Assembly: GCA_015075075.1 (NCBI GenBank)
Contig: JABTVA010000005.1
Span: 1-64,000 of the forward strand
DNA length: 64,000 nt
Reading direction: 5' to 3'
Source: Deltaproteobacteria bacterium
Lineage (GTDB): Bacteria > Desulfobacterota > GWC2-55-46
Shown here: positions 26,974 to 36,477 of the stretch, piece after piece
How positions within the stretch are numbered: position 1 is the stretch's first letter
How the letters are laid out: every line of letters starts with the position of its first letter
Notes under the pieces: generated by a model
Database searches by the model: none
Seen by the model: only the letters and a program-made list of their open reading frames with translations
What the model was told of the DNA's origin: nothing
Position numbers and translations under genes: made by a program

Positions 26974-28057
26974 GATACTCATAACAGGCGGCGCAGGTTT
27001 CATCGGCTCAAATTTCGTCCTCCACATGAGGGCCGCCCACCCCGGCGACAGGCTCGTGGTGCTCGATAAACTCACTTACGCGGGCAACCTCGAAAACCTC
27101 GCGTCTTTAAAGGAGGGGCCGCTCTACAGGTTCGTTAAGGGCGACATAACGGACATGGACCTCGTGGACGCGCTCTTTAGCGAAGAGGGAATTGATACGG
27201 TCGTCAACTTCGCGGCAGAATCGCACGTGGACCGCTCCATTCTCGGCCCCAGGGACTTTATCGAAACGAACATCTTAGGCACCTTTACGCTCCTTGAGGC
27301 CGCGAGGAAGCACTGGGGCAATAATCCAGAAGGGAAAAAGTTCCTCCACGTCTCGACAGACGAGGTCTACGGCACGCTCGGGCCCACGGGCTATTTCACG
27401 GAGACGACCGCCTACAGCCCCAACTCGCCCTATGCCGCGAGCAAGGCCTCGTCCGACCATCTCGTCAGGGCCTACTTCCACACCTACGGGCTGCCGGTCC
27501 TTACGACCAACTGCTCGAACAACTACGGGCCGTACCAGTTCCCGGAAAAGCTAATCCCCTTGATGGTCATAAACGCCCTTAAGGGCAAGGCCCTGCCGGT
27601 CTACGGCGACGGGCTTAACGTAAGGGACTGGCTCTATGTCGAGGACCATTGCCGGGCCGTGGACGTTGTCCTTGAAAAAGGGATGCTCGGCGAGACCTAC
27701 AACGTAGGCGGGCGGAACGAGAAGAAGAATGTCGAGATAGTAAAGCTCATCTGCTCGGTCCTTGACAGGAAGGCCTCTGAGGGCGCATTGAAGGAGTATC
27801 CGCTCGATGGGAGCAGGGAAAGGCTAATCACTTTCGTCAAGGACAGGCCCGGCCACGACAGGAGATACGCCATCGATTGCTCGAAGATGGAGAAGGAGCT
27901 CGGCTGGGCCCCGGCGCATCGCTTCGAGGACGGGATAGCGAAGACCATAGACTGGTACATCGCCAACCGCGACTGGTGGGAGCGGATAATCTCCGGCGAG
28001 TACACGAAATACTACAGCCTCCAGTACAGCGGGAGGTTCGTCAATCAGGCCGAATGA
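26966..28057 (+). CDS. rmlB: dTDP-glucose 4,6-dehydratase
   Basis: An NAD-dependent SDR of 363 residues: [75 protein letters not shown] and [13 protein letters not shown], all diagnostic. Makes dTDP-4-keto-6-deoxyglucose. The coding region directly continues into the GT4 gene. Confidence 0.97.
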   Translation: MRKILITGGAGFIGSNFVLHMRAAHPGDRLVVLDKLTYAGNLENLASLKEGPLYRFVKGDITDMDLVDALFSEEGIDTVVNFAAESHVDRSILGPRDFIETNILGTFTLLEAARKHWGNNPEGKKFLHVSTDEVYGTLGPTGYFTETTAYSPNSPYAASKASSDHLVRAYFHTYGLPVLTTNCSNNYGPYQFPEKLIPLMVINALKGKALPVYGDGLNVRDWLYVEDHCRAVDVVLEKGMLGETYNVGGRNEKKNVEIVKLICSVLDRKASEGALKEYPLDGSRERLITFVKDRPGHDRRYAIDCSKMEKELGWAPAHRFEDGIAKTIDWYIANRDWWERIISGEYTKYYSLQYSGRFVNQAE

Positions 28058-28061
28058 CTTG

Positions 28062-29294
28062 ATGAGGATACTCGTCGTATCGCCTTTCCCGCCCTTTCCG
28101 CCTGCCGACGGCGGCAAGGTCAGGGTCTTTAACCTCATAAGGGAGCTTTCGCAAAGGAATGAGGTCACGCTCTTATGCTTCTACGGAGGGGATGGCGAGC
28201 TTTCCGCCCTCAAGGAGCTTGAGAGATACTGCAGGGTCGAGGGAGTGGAAAGAAGGGATCTCACGGGGCTACCTTCCCTCTTTTTCAACATGCGCCACAT
28301 ACTCTCGCCCTACCCTATAATATCCCTCGCCTACCGCTCGACGCGGATGGCTGAAAGGCTTAACGCCCTCATTGCCTCGGGTCCCTTCGACGTCGTCCAG
28401 ATAGAGCTTACGGAGATGGCCCCGTACCTCCCTGAATCGTTCTCTGGAGTAAGCGCCCTTACCGAGCAGGACCTTTCATTCGTGACCCAGTACCGCCGCG
28501 CCAGGAACGCCTCCGGCATGGTCTGGAAGGCGTTCTTCTACATCCAGTGGCTTAAGAGCAGGTGGCTTGAGCGCCATGTTTCCGGCCGTTTCGACCTGAG
28601 GATAACGATGTCGGAATCCGACGCGGGAACGCTCCGGAAGCTCTGTCCGAAAGACCGGTTTCTGGTTACGCCGAACGGCGCGAACCCCTTGAGCCCCGAA
28701 GAGGCGCTCGCACCCTTTGAGCCCGGGAAAAGGCTACTCTATATCGGCTCTACCGGCCACTGGCCGAACAGGGACGGCCTCCTTTATTTCCATGAAGCCA
28801 TATTCCCGATACTCAAGGAGATATGCCCGGGCGTTAAGCTGGACGTGGCGGGGAGCGACCCTGTAGGCGCGCTTAAGCCCCTTGAGTCAGACCCGGATAT
28901 AAGGCTGCACGGGTTCGTCAAAGAGACCGGGCCCATGCTGAAAAACGCCATATCCATCGTGCCGCTCAGGGTAGGGAGCGGCACGAGGCTTAAGATACTG
29001 GAGGCGATGGCAGCGGGCTCGCCGGTCGTTTCGACCTCGATCGGGTGCGAGGGGATAGAGGCAAGGAATAACGAGAACATCCTCATAGCCGATACGCCCC
29101 GTGAGTTCGCGGAGGCCTGCAAGAGGCTCATGGAAGACCGCTCTCTCTTTGACAGGATACGGAGGGGCGGCCACGCCCTCGTCACGGAGAAGTATTCCTG
29201 GGAAAAAATTGCGGCCGGGCTTGAAGGGAAATACAAGGAGCTCCTCCAGGAAAAGGCCGGAAAGGCCCCTGGAAACCGGAAGGCGCTGGACTGA
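28062..29294 (+). CDS. Glycosyltransferase family 4 (GT-B)
   Basis: About 410 residues. N-terminal PFPPFPPADGGKVRVFNLIR resembles the acceptor-side loop of PelF/WcaI-like GT4 enzymes. The C-terminal donor domain has LLYIGSTGHWPNRDGLLYF, PLRVGSGTRLKILEAMAAGSPVV and GCEGIE. Probably adds a sugar in exopolysaccharide assembly; donor and acceptor are unknown. Starts in the rmlB-GT4 junction with ATG 28062 (an ATG-like codon also at 28059). Confidence 0.88.
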   Translation: MRILVVSPFPPFPPADGGKVRVFNLIRELSQRNEVTLLCFYGGDGELSALKELERYCRVEGVERRDLTGLPSLFFNMRHILSPYPIISLAYRSTRMAERLNALIASGPFDVVQIELTEMAPYLPESFSGVSALTEQDLSFVTQYRRARNASGMVWKAFFYIQWLKSRWLERHVSGRFDLRITMSESDAGTLRKLCPKDRFLVTPNGANPLSPEEALAPFEPGKRLLYIGSTGHWPNRDGLLYFHEAIFPILKEICPGVKLDVAGSDPVGALKPLESDPDIRLHGFVKETGPMLKNAISIVPLRVGSGTRLKILEAMAAGSPVVSTSIGCEGIEARNNENILIADTPREFAEACKRLMEDRSLFDRIRRGGHALVTEKYSWEKIAAGLEGKYKELLQEKAGKAPGNRKALD

Positions 29295-29295
29295 A

Positions 29296-30198
29296 ATGGC
29301 CCCGAAGGTCTCGATAGTCGTCCTCAACTGGAACGGGTACAGGGATACAGCGGAATGCGTACAGTCGCTCAGGGATGTAGTCTATCCGGCCCTTGAGATA
29401 ATAGTCGTCGATAACGGCTCCGTAGACGGCTCCTTGAACGCCCTCAAGAGGCGTTTCCCATCCGGCATAAGGTTCATCGGGACCGGGAAAAACCTGGGCT
29501 TTGCCGGGGGCTGCAATGCGGGCATAAGGCAGGCGCTTGAAAACGGGGCGGATTATGTGCTGCTCCTCAATAACGACACGGTCGTAGCGCCGGATTTCGT
29601 AAAGGAGATCGTTACCGCCGCTGAAGGCGAGCCCCGGGCCGGCATACTCTGCTCAAAGGTGTATTTCCATGACAGGCCTGATGTAGTATGGTACTCGGGG
29701 GCGTACTTCAACAGTCTTTTGGGTTGGGGCAGGCACCTGGGTTTCAATAAGAAGGACTCCGGCGGTTCCGGGGCAATGGAGACAGGGCGGCCCACAGGCT
29801 GTGCCATGATGGTCACGAGGGAGCTCTGCGAGAGGACCGGCCTTTTCGACGAGGACTACTTCTGCTACGCCGAGGACCTCGACTGGGGCATGCGCGCTAA
29901 AAGGGCCGGGTTCAAGGTGCTCTACGTGCCATCCTCAAGGGTCTGGCACAAGGTCTCGGCATCGAGCGGGTCTGTCGGGGTGGCCGCGTCGCTCTATTAC
30001 TCGACCCGGAACACCCTGAGGTGCGTTGACCTGAACAGGCCCTTACCCTTGCCCTTGCGGCAAGCGAGATATCTTTCGATACTGGCCGCCTCGTTTTTAA
30101 GCCTTCTTACCATGAAGACCCCTGCGGCCCCCGGCGCTAAGATGATAACAAAGGGCTTCAGGGACTACCTGAGGGGGATAAAAGGGGAATTGCGCTGA
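29296..30198 (+). CDS. Glycosyltransferase family 2 (rhamnosyltransferase-like)
   Basis: A GT-A enzyme of 300 residues: VSIVVLNWNGYRDTAECV, IIVVDNGSVDGS, NLGFAGGCNAGIR, LLLNNDTVV and YFCYAEDLDWGMRAKRAG. The pattern is that of WbbL-type rhamnosyltransferases, which fits the rmlABCD genes just upstream. ATG 29296 lies one base after the GT4 stop. Confidence 0.88.
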   Translation: MAPKVSIVVLNWNGYRDTAECVQSLRDVVYPALEIIVVDNGSVDGSLNALKRRFPSGIRFIGTGKNLGFAGGCNAGIRQALENGADYVLLLNNDTVVAPDFVKEIVTAAEGEPRAGILCSKVYFHDRPDVVWYSGAYFNSLLGWGRHLGFNKKDSGGSGAMETGRPTGCAMMVTRELCERTGLFDEDYFCYAEDLDWGMRAKRAGFKVLYVPSSRVWHKVSASSGSVGVAASLYYSTRNTLRCVDLNRPLPLPLRQARYLSILAASFLSLLTMKTPAAPGAKMITKGFRDYLRGIKGELR

Positions 30199-30243
30199 AC
30201 GCGAGGCAGACGGACTTGCTGAATTCCATTCCAGAGGGGTGAT

Positions 30244-31200
30244 ATGAAGATACTTGTTACAGGGGGCGCGGGTTTCATCGGCTCGAACGTGGCCGACGCG
30301 TACATAGAGGCCGGGCACGAGGTGGTCATACTCGACAACCTCTTTACAGGCAGGCGGGAGAACCTGAACCCGAGGGCCAGGTTCTACCTCATGGACGTCC
30401 GCTCGCCCGAGGTCGGAAAGGTATTCGAGCACGAAAGGCCCGATGTCGTCAGCCACCACGCGGCGCAGATGTCTGTCCCGGCTTCGGTAGAGGACCCGCT
30501 CTTCGACGCGGACGTGAACGTCAGGGGTTTCCTCAACGTCCTTGAGGCAGCAAGGAGGAACGGGACGAAAAAGGCCGTATTCATATCCTCGGGAGGGGCC
30601 GTCTACGGAGAGGCCGCGGAATACCCGACCGGGGAGGATTACCCCCCCAGGCCCGCGTCGCCCTACGCCATAACAAAGCTCGTTTCCGAGAAGTACCTCG
30701 ACTTCTACAGGAACCAGTACGGGCTCGACTACACGGTATTGAGATACGCGAACATATACGGCCCCAGGCAGGTCCCGCACGGCGAGGCGGGCGTTGTCGC
30801 CATATTCATGGACAGGCTCATATCGGGGCTCCCCTGCACGGTCAACGCCTATCAGGACGAGCCGAGGGGCATGACCAGGGACTATTGCTTCGTCTCGGAC
30901 GTTGCACGGGCCAACCTCCTTGCCCTCGAAAAGGGGAGCGGGGGCATATACAATATCGGCACAGGTGTCCCGACCCACACATTGGACCTCTTTAACGGCA
31001 TCGCATCAGCCCTGGGCAGAATAAGGCCCCTCTCCGAGGCCCTGAAAGACCCTGCAAGGGGTGAGGCGAGGCCGGGAGACCTCAAAAGGAGCTGCCTCCG
31101 TATAGGTAAGGCGAAAGAGGGGCTTGGATGGGGCCCGTTCGTAGGACTCGAAGACGGGCTGAGGCTTACGCTCGACTGGAGGCTCGGGAAAAGGCCTTAG
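30244..31200 (+). CDS. NAD-dependent epimerase, UDP-glucose 4-epimerase-like
   Basis: An SDR of 318 residues: [69 protein letters not shown] and YANIYGPRQVPHGEAGVV. Closest in style to bacterial GalE/WbpP-like epimerases; the exact sugar is not certain. AGAGGGGTG precedes the ATG. The stop codon lies inside the edge of a family B repeat. Confidence 0.88.
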   Translation: MKILVTGGAGFIGSNVADAYIEAGHEVVILDNLFTGRRENLNPRARFYLMDVRSPEVGKVFEHERPDVVSHHAAQMSVPASVEDPLFDADVNVRGFLNVLEAARRNGTKKAVFISSGGAVYGEAAEYPTGEDYPPRPASPYAITKLVSEKYLDFYRNQYGLDYTVLRYANIYGPRQVPHGEAGVVAIFMDRLISGLPCTVNAYQDEPRGMTRDYCFVSDVARANLLALEKGSGGIYNIGTGVPTHTLDLFNGIASALGRIRPLSEALKDPARGEARPGDLKRSCLRIGKAKEGLGWGPFVGLEDGLRLTLDWRLGKRP

Positions 31201-31330
31201 GCTGCTCAAAAAATCCATCTGCTTCGTTGTCTTCGGCGCTCGTCACTGCGGCGTACACTAAAAGTACGCCTCATTCCTAAGTTCCCCTATTCCAATGGGG
31301 GCCTCGCATCTGGAGCTTTTTGAGCAGCCT
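31199..31330. repeat. Family B palindromic repeat, copy 4
   Basis: Ends AGGCTGCTCAAAAAATCC and GGAGCTTTTTGAGCAGCCT, inner GCGTAC..AAAAGTACGCC. It has an extra CCCCTATTCCAATGGGGGCC hairpin shared with copy 5. It starts on the epimerase stop codon. Confidence 0.88.
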
Positions 31331-31357
31331 AAGCGGATTTTGCGTTTCCGCAAGCTG

Positions 31358-32038
31358 TCAGGATTTCCGGCTCTCTTCTTGCTTCACGAAGTCTTCAAGC
31401 GAGATTGCCAGCAGGTCATACCCGGCCTTTACATAGGTATATCCGTGCAAATCAAGAAGGCGCTTGCAGGGGGTCCGCTCGCTCTTCGGTATGTTCACTA
31501 TCTCCATGTTTATGACCCTGGGATGGAAGGCGCTGAAGTCGAGCTGCTTCAAAACCTGGTAGTCGAAACCTTCGGTATCGATCTGCAGGATGTCTATTTT
31601 CGAGACACCATGCTGCTTCAGTATTTCCGGAAGGGTCATGCAGGGCACCTCCTCTTTCACCACGAACGGACGGATCTCCGGGAATGAGAGCGCGTTCCGG
31701 TCAGCGTAGACCGAGGCGGCCCCAAGCCCCCATCTCGGCACGCGCCCTTCCGCGACATGCTCGGAAGGGACCCTGAAGAGTTCTATGGTCCCGCAATGCC
31801 CGGCAACAGCCACGTTGGAAAAGGCTATTCCCGGGTTTTCCCGATAGGTCTCCTTGAGCTTTTCGAAGTGCTCCCTTACGGGCTCAATAAGCAGCCCGCC
31901 CCAGCCGAACCGCTTTATGAATTCGTGCACCGGGTCGAAGGTCCTGCCGTCCATGGCGCCGACCTGGACTACGAAAGCGCGGCTCCCGAGCCTTTGGCCG
32001 AGCGTTTCAAGGAAATGACGGAGATCGAAATGAGGCAT
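31358..32038 (-). CDS. FkbM family methyltransferase
   Basis: A SAM-dependent methyltransferase of 226 residues: FVVQVGAMDGRTFDPVHEF (motif I), LLIEPVREHFEKLKE, SNVAVAGHCGTIELF, IDILQIDTEGFDYQVLKQ and NMEIVNIPKSE, the FkbM pattern. Probably O-methylates a sugar or polysaccharide end. It is transcribed towards the sugar operon, with a family B repeat between them. Confidence 0.88.
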   Translation of the reverse strand: MPHFDLRHFLETLGQRLGSRAFVVQVGAMDGRTFDPVHEFIKRFGWGGLLIEPVREHFEKLKETYRENPGIAFSNVAVAGHCGTIELFRVPSEHVAEGRVPRWGLGAASVYADRNALSFPEIRPFVVKEEVPCMTLPEILKQHGVSKIDILQIDTEGFDYQVLKQLDFSAFHPRVINMEIVNIPKSERTPCKRLLDLHGYTYVKAGYDLLAISLEDFVKQEESRKS

Positions 32039-32186
32039 TAGGGCTCACTCCCAGGAAAATCTTTTCTGCATTACGAGGTTAACACTTCAGGGGCCGGTTA
32101 TAAAGGCCTTTGTCGGAGAAGGCGAGATGCATCGGAAGCGCGCGCCCGCCTGTTTGATGGTGCAAACCGGGCCGTTCTAAGGTAAT

Positions 32187-32876
32187 ATGGCCTTTATTTC
32201 CCGAGTGGCCGGATACGGTGGTTTTCGATATACCTCCAGGGGTCTCAGTCATGAAGTCCTCCGCATTAAAGACGGTCCTCTTACGCTCCTCATCTGGAGC
32301 ATTCTTCTCCCTTCCATCCACGCGCATATAGCGCCCGAGGCGCCTGAAAGGCTCGACCCCGAGACCTACAGGCACGATTACCGGCTCGCAAAGGGCAAGT
32401 TCCTCGTGGCAGAGGCCGGCTTGAACGACCCGGTCTTTAAAAAGACCGTTATACTCCTCTTTGAATACGGGAGCCACGGCGCGGCGGGGTTGATTATCAA
32501 CCGCCCCCTGCATCTTAAGCTCGCTGACAGCGTCCCGGGTGCTGCCGAGTCCCGCAGAAACGACCCGCTTTTCTTCGGCGGCCCGGTCGAGCCCGGTAAT
32601 GTCTGGATGCTATTCCGGACCGAAGGGGAGATGGAAGGCTGCGGGCCGGTCCTTCCCGGCGTTTGCGTGAGCACGAGCGAGATAAACCTTAAAAAGGGGA
32701 TGGAGGCCGGCTTGCCCTCCGACTCCTTCCGCATCTATGCCGGGTACGCCGGATGGGCACCGAGCCAGCTCGAGAGGGAGCTCCTCAGGGGCGGCTGGCA
32801 TGTGATGGACGCTGTCCCGGACGCGATCTTTTCCCCCGATCCAGCGAAGGTCTGGGGCGAGCTCCTGCCGGGCTGA
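32187..32876 (+). CDS. YqgE/AlgH family protein
   Basis: The core from about residue 58 is typical: YRLAKGKFLVAEAGLNDPVF, VILLFEYGSHGAAGLIINRP, FFGGPVEPGNVWMLF, and RIYAGYAGWAPSQLEREL. The family's function is not established. The 57 extra N-terminal residues include a hydrophobic stretch (LTLLIWSILLPSIHA), possibly a signal or a start-site artefact; a start near residue 28 would also serve. Confidence 0.85.
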   Translation: MAFISRVAGYGGFRYTSRGLSHEVLRIKDGPLTLLIWSILLPSIHAHIAPEAPERLDPETYRHDYRLAKGKFLVAEAGLNDPVFKKTVILLFEYGSHGAAGLIINRPLHLKLADSVPGAAESRRNDPLFFGGPVEPGNVWMLFRTEGEMEGCGPVLPGVCVSTSEINLKKGMEAGLPSDSFRIYAGYAGWAPSQLERELLRGGWHVMDAVPDAIFSPDPAKVWGELLPG

Positions 32877-32945
32877 ACTGCATGGCTTTTCCCTGGGATT
32901 GTGCCATCCTTTGACCCGTTTCCTTACCCGGTCTATACTTTTAAG

Positions 32946-33077
32946 AGGCTGTTGAAAAAAGTCCATCTGCGTCGAAGGCTACGCCGCTTGACACCCGGCG
33001 TACAAGAAAAGGACGCCTCATTCCTAAGTTCCCCTATTCCAACGGGGGCCTCGCATCTGGAGCTTTTTGAGCAGCCT
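32946..33077. repeat. Family B palindromic repeat, copy 5
   Basis: Ends AGGCTGTTGAAAAAAGTCC and GGAGCTTTTTGAGCAGCCT. Shares the CCCCTATTCCAACGGGGGCC insert with copy 4. Confidence 0.88.
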
Positions 33078-33099
33078 GCTAAAGAAGCGCAGCGGCTCT

Positions 33100-33375
33100 T
33101 CAGGTCTTGAATAGCTTCTTTAGCTCCTCCACCGGATCTACTGCCTTGCCGCTCCCCGCAGCCTCCCTGAACTCGAAATACTCGCAGAAGTTGGCCTTTT
33201 CCTTGTCGAGCACCCGTTCGGCGGCCGGCTCCCTGCATTCATTATATGAGGAGGGATCGTAGAACCTGCAGTTCAGGCATACGAGGAGGTCCGAGCCGCA
33301 GACCGGGCATGCCTCGCCCCTTCCGGGCCTGTACCTGGCCTCGATGGCCTTCTTGCAGTGGAAGCACTGTGCCAT
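33100..33375 (-). CDS. Small zinc-ribbon protein
   Basis: A 91-residue protein with metal-binding pairs CFHCKK (4, 7), CPVCGSD (23, 26), and further Cys in CLNCRFYDPSSYNEC and FCEYFEF. A charged tail VEELKKLFKT follows. Small conserved proteins of this type are common in Deltaproteobacteria; the role is not known. It precedes nothing obvious, and the nir island starts 46 bases upstream of its start on the same strand. Confidence 0.75.
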   Translation of the reverse strand: MAQCFHCKKAIEARYRPGRGEACPVCGSDLLVCLNCRFYDPSSYNECREPAAERVLDKEKANFCEYFEFREAAGSGKAVDPVEELKKLFKT

Positions 33376-33421
33376 GGCCCCGTTATTATAACACCCATGC
33401 GATTGAAATCAAAACCCAGTA

Positions 33422-34651
33422 TCAGAGGCCGAACTTCGAGGCCCTGTCCGACGAGAATATCCCGGAGGGCCTCTTTGCCGGGAAATCCTTTATGAGCGCG
33501 TAGGTGTCGGCGTCATAGACCGCGATCCTGTCCTCGCCCTGTATCGATATATAGACCGCCTCGCCCTTGGGCGTGAACTGGGGGTGTATGGCCCCTTTGC
33601 CCGCGTCTATGGTCTTCTTGACCTCGAGCCTCTCCACGTCTATGACTTCAATGAGCCGCTCCTCATTGCTTCCGGGCTCTCCGACGTTATCGACCCATAT
33701 CTCCCTGCCGCCCGGACGCGCCACCACGAAAAGCGGCGTGCCAGATACAGGTATGGACTTCACCACCGTCCAGCCGTCCGTCTCGTAGACTATCACCCTC
33801 TTTTCAGCGAAGGCCGGAACAAACGCGAGCCTCCCTGCTATGGCCCATGACTCAAGATGCGGTATGTGATGGAGCGGGACCTTCTCTCCGTCCTTTTTTA
33901 TCGCGCCCCTTCTCTCGCGTACGTCTATCCTCTTCATCCCGTCGAGCTTCCATGTATCCAGGAGCCCCATCCAGTCGGAATTGAGGAGGCCGACCATATA
34001 GTGCCTGCCGTCGGGCGTTATTAGCTGGTCATAGGGGGTATCGCCGACGTCCTCGAATTTCCTGATAGCCGGGAACCCTTCCTGTCTCATGTCCACCACC
34101 CAGACCGCGTTCCCTTCCATGAGTGCGAATATCATTAGATTGTCTGCGGTGTCGAGAGGGCCGACGGTCCTTGCCCTCGATTTACTGCCGTCCGGGAGGG
34201 TGAACTCCGCCGGGATTTCCTTTACCACTTCAAGGGTCGCGGAGTCCATTACGACGGCACCGCCCGGCTCGTAGTTGCATACCATTATGTACCTGTTGTC
34301 CCTGGATATGGCGATGCCGATGGAGCTTTCGCCAGCCTTTTTCCGGGCGGCGAGCTCCATGCCCAGGAGGTCTATCTTGCTTATCGTGCCGTCCCTTGCC
34401 GCTACGAACGCGAACCGCGCGTCCCTTGAAAATACCATCGAGGCGTGCCTCAGGTTGCCGAGCCCGGCTATCCTCCCTATGAGCTCGTGGTTCACGGAAT
34501 CGAAGACCGCGACCCTGCCGTCCTCCCTTTCGACCACGACCATCAGGGCCGCGGTCCCGTAAATCTTTTTGGAGCCCTCCTCTGCCGCGGATTGGCACGC
34601 GCTTGAAAAGAGAAAGAAAAGGGCCCCGATTATTATCCCTGAAATTCTCAT
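33422..34651 (-). CDS. nirF: Heme d1 biosynthesis protein NirF
   Basis: A 409-residue beta-propeller related to the cytochrome d1 domain but without the c-type heme region. A lipoprotein-like signal (FFLFSSAC) is followed by repeated propeller blades (VFDSVNHELIGRIAGLGNLR, IAISRDNRYIMVCNYEPGG, DLITPDGRHY-type blades, LHHIPHLESWAIAGRLAFVP). NirF acts in a late periplasmic step of heme d1 synthesis. AAAGGAGG precedes ATG 34651. It follows nirJ and runs the same way. Confidence 0.88.
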   Translation of the reverse strand: MRISGIIIGALFFLFSSACQSAAEEGSKKIYGTAALMVVVEREDGRVAVFDSVNHELIGRIAGLGNLRHASMVFSRDARFAFVAARDGTISKIDLLGMELAARKKAGESSIGIAISRDNRYIMVCNYEPGGAVVMDSATLEVVKEIPAEFTLPDGSKSRARTVGPLDTADNLMIFALMEGNAVWVVDMRQEGFPAIRKFEDVGDTPYDQLITPDGRHYMVGLLNSDWMGLLDTWKLDGMKRIDVRERRGAIKKDGEKVPLHHIPHLESWAIAGRLAFVPAFAEKRVIVYETDGWTVVKSIPVSGTPLFVVARPGGREIWVDNVGEPGSNEERLIEVIDVERLEVKKTIDAGKGAIHPQFTPKGEAVYISIQGEDRIAVYDADTYALIKDFPAKRPSGIFSSDRASKFGL

Positions 34652-34704
34652 TCCACCTCCTTTTAACCTCAATGGTGAATCCCCCGCCGCTTGCCCGGGC
34701 CATC

Positions 34705-35862
34705 TCATTTGCCGAGCCGTATCCCTATCTCCTCGTCCGTAAGATAGCAGGCAGGGTCCTCTGCCCAGAAGTCGCCGTATGCGGAAGCGGCCCTTGCCCT
34801 GCTGTTCCCGCCGCAGATGTCGAAGAAAGAGCACCAGCTGCACCGTCCCTTTATGAACGCCTTCCTGTCCCTGAGGGCATTAAGGAGCGGCTCCGGGCCC
34901 TTCCATATCTCTCCGAAGGGCCGCTCCCTTACGCTCCCGAGCGGATGCCCTTGCCAGAACTGGTCGGCGTGCACCATGCCGAGGTTGTCTATGCAGGCTA
35001 TGTTCACGCCCGCGGTGTTGCCGCCCCTTCCGAAAAGGAGCCTACGCATTGCCTCCGCCCTTTCCGGGTCGCTCTCCTTAACCTTTAAATACAGATAGGC
35101 GCCGTCGGCGTCGTTACTGCCCGTGACTATCTCCTTACGGGCGCCCTTTTCGATAAAGCCTGCCGCGCGCTCAAATATATAATCGAGCGCCGCCCTCGTC
35201 TCGGCGTAGCCGAGGTCTTCCCTGGAAAAGGCATTGCCCCTGCCGGAATAGACGAGGTGCGCGAAATATCCTCTTTCAAGCCCCTCGTTTTCAATAAGGT
35301 CGAATATGAAGGGGAGTTCCCCGATATTGCCCCTGCTGAGGGTCAGGCGTATGCCAGTGGGTATGCCCTGCTCCTTCAGACGCCTTATCCCGTCCAGGGC
35401 CTTTTTGAAACTCCCCTTCGAGCCCCGGAGCCTGTCGTTAGTCTCCTCGTTTCCGTCGATGCTTACTCCGGCATACGAGAACCCAGCCTCTTTTATTTTT
35501 CGGGCCGCCGGTCCGTCTATGAGCACCCCGCTTGTCGAGAGGACGGTCCGTATCCCTTTTGCGCCCGCGTATTCCGCCAGGTAGAATATGTCGGCCCTCG
35601 TAAGCGGGTCGCCGCCGGAGAAGATAATAGCCGGTACGCCGAATGCGGAGAGCCCGTCGATTACCGAGGCAGCCTCTTCAGCCGCAAGCTCCCCTTCGAA
35701 CGTCCTGTCGCGGGAATCGTTATAGCAATGCAGGCACCTCAAGGCGCAGCTCCGGGTCAGGTTCCAGACGACCACCGGCCTGGGCTCCCGCGAATAGCGG
35801 AGCCTTTCCGCCGGGCTGCCGCAAAAGGCCTTTCCGGAAAGTAGCCCTGAAACCGATAGCAT
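34705..35862 (-). CDS. nirJ: Heme d1 biosynthesis radical SAM protein NirJ
   Basis: A radical SAM/SPASM enzyme that replaces propionates by oxo groups on the didecarboxysiroheme ring. Cluster motif CALRCLHCYN near residue 37; IIFSGGDPLTRAD, GVSIDGNEETNDRLRG and a C-terminal auxiliary cluster region with CIDNLG, GRCSWCSFFDICGGN and DPACYL. I chose ATG 35862 (MLSVSGLLSG), whose protein has a normal NirJ N-terminus; an ATG at 35904 is possible. Divergent from the decarboxylase genes. Confidence 0.9.
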   Translation of the reverse strand: MLSVSGLLSGKAFCGSPAERLRYSREPRPVVVWNLTRSCALRCLHCYNDSRDRTFEGELAAEEAASVIDGLSAFGVPAIIFSGGDPLTRADIFYLAEYAGAKGIRTVLSTSGVLIDGPAARKIKEAGFSYAGVSIDGNEETNDRLRGSKGSFKKALDGIRRLKEQGIPTGIRLTLSRGNIGELPFIFDLIENEGLERGYFAHLVYSGRGNAFSREDLGYAETRAALDYIFERAAGFIEKGARKEIVTGSNDADGAYLYLKVKESDPERAEAMRRLLFGRGGNTAGVNIACIDNLGMVHADQFWQGHPLGSVRERPFGEIWKGPEPLLNALRDRKAFIKGRCSWCSFFDICGGNSRARAASAYGDFWAEDPACYLTDEEIGIRLGK

Positions 35863-36012
35863 CGCACCCCCAAGGGGGCCGCCAATGTACCCGGCCCCCG
35901 GCATGGATATAGTCAGCATAGCAGAAAAAGGGAAATCCGCACGGCCATGCGCCCGGTTGACATGCCGCGTTTGTGGTGTTCTACTTTCCTTAGGCACGGC
36001 CCGGGGGGAGGT

Positions 36013-36477
36013 ATGGCAAAACATATGCTCGACAGCATCGACAAGGCGCTCCTCAATATCATCCAGGGCGGCTTTCCACTGAAGGCAGAGCCCTATGAGG
36101 AGCTGGGGAGAATGGCGGGAGTGTCCGGGGACGAGGCGCTTTTCCGGGTCAGGCGGCTCGTTGAAGCGGGGGTCGTCCGCAAGGTGGGGCCGTTCTTCGA
36201 CGCCAGAAAGATGGGCTCCGCATCAACGCTCTGCGCGGTCCATGTGCCTTTGGAGAGGATAGAGCACGTCGCGTCGGTCGTAAATTCCCGGCCCGAGGTC
36301 ACGCATAACTACCAGCGTGACGGCGTCCCGAACCTCTGGTTCACGGTAATCGCCCCTTCGAAAGAGGCCATAGGCGAGGTCGTATCCGACATATGCGAAA
36401 GGGCCGGGATACGCCTGGTGCATAATATCCCGGCTGCAAGGATGTTCAAGGTCAAGGTGGATTTGAAGGTGGAATGA
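36013..36477 (+). CDS. nirD: Siroheme decarboxylase subunit (NirD/AhbA-like)
   Basis: A Lrp/AsnC-fold protein of about 154 residues without DNA-binding role in this family: DSIDKALLNIIQGGFPL, LFRVRRLVEAGVVRKVGPFFD, the SVNSRPEVTHNYQRDG-like VVNSRPEVTHNYQRDG containing the conserved His, and NLWFTVIAPS. The complex decarboxylates siroheme at C12 and C18 on the way to heme d1. GGGGAGG is only two bases from ATG 36013, so ATG 36025 may be used instead. Its stop overlaps the next ATG. Confidence 0.88.
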   Translation: MAKHMLDSIDKALLNIIQGGFPLKAEPYEELGRMAGVSGDEALFRVRRLVEAGVVRKVGPFFDARKMGSASTLCAVHVPLERIEHVASVVNSRPEVTHNYQRDGVPNLWFTVIAPSKEAIGEVVSDICERAGIRLVHNIPAARMFKVKVDLKVE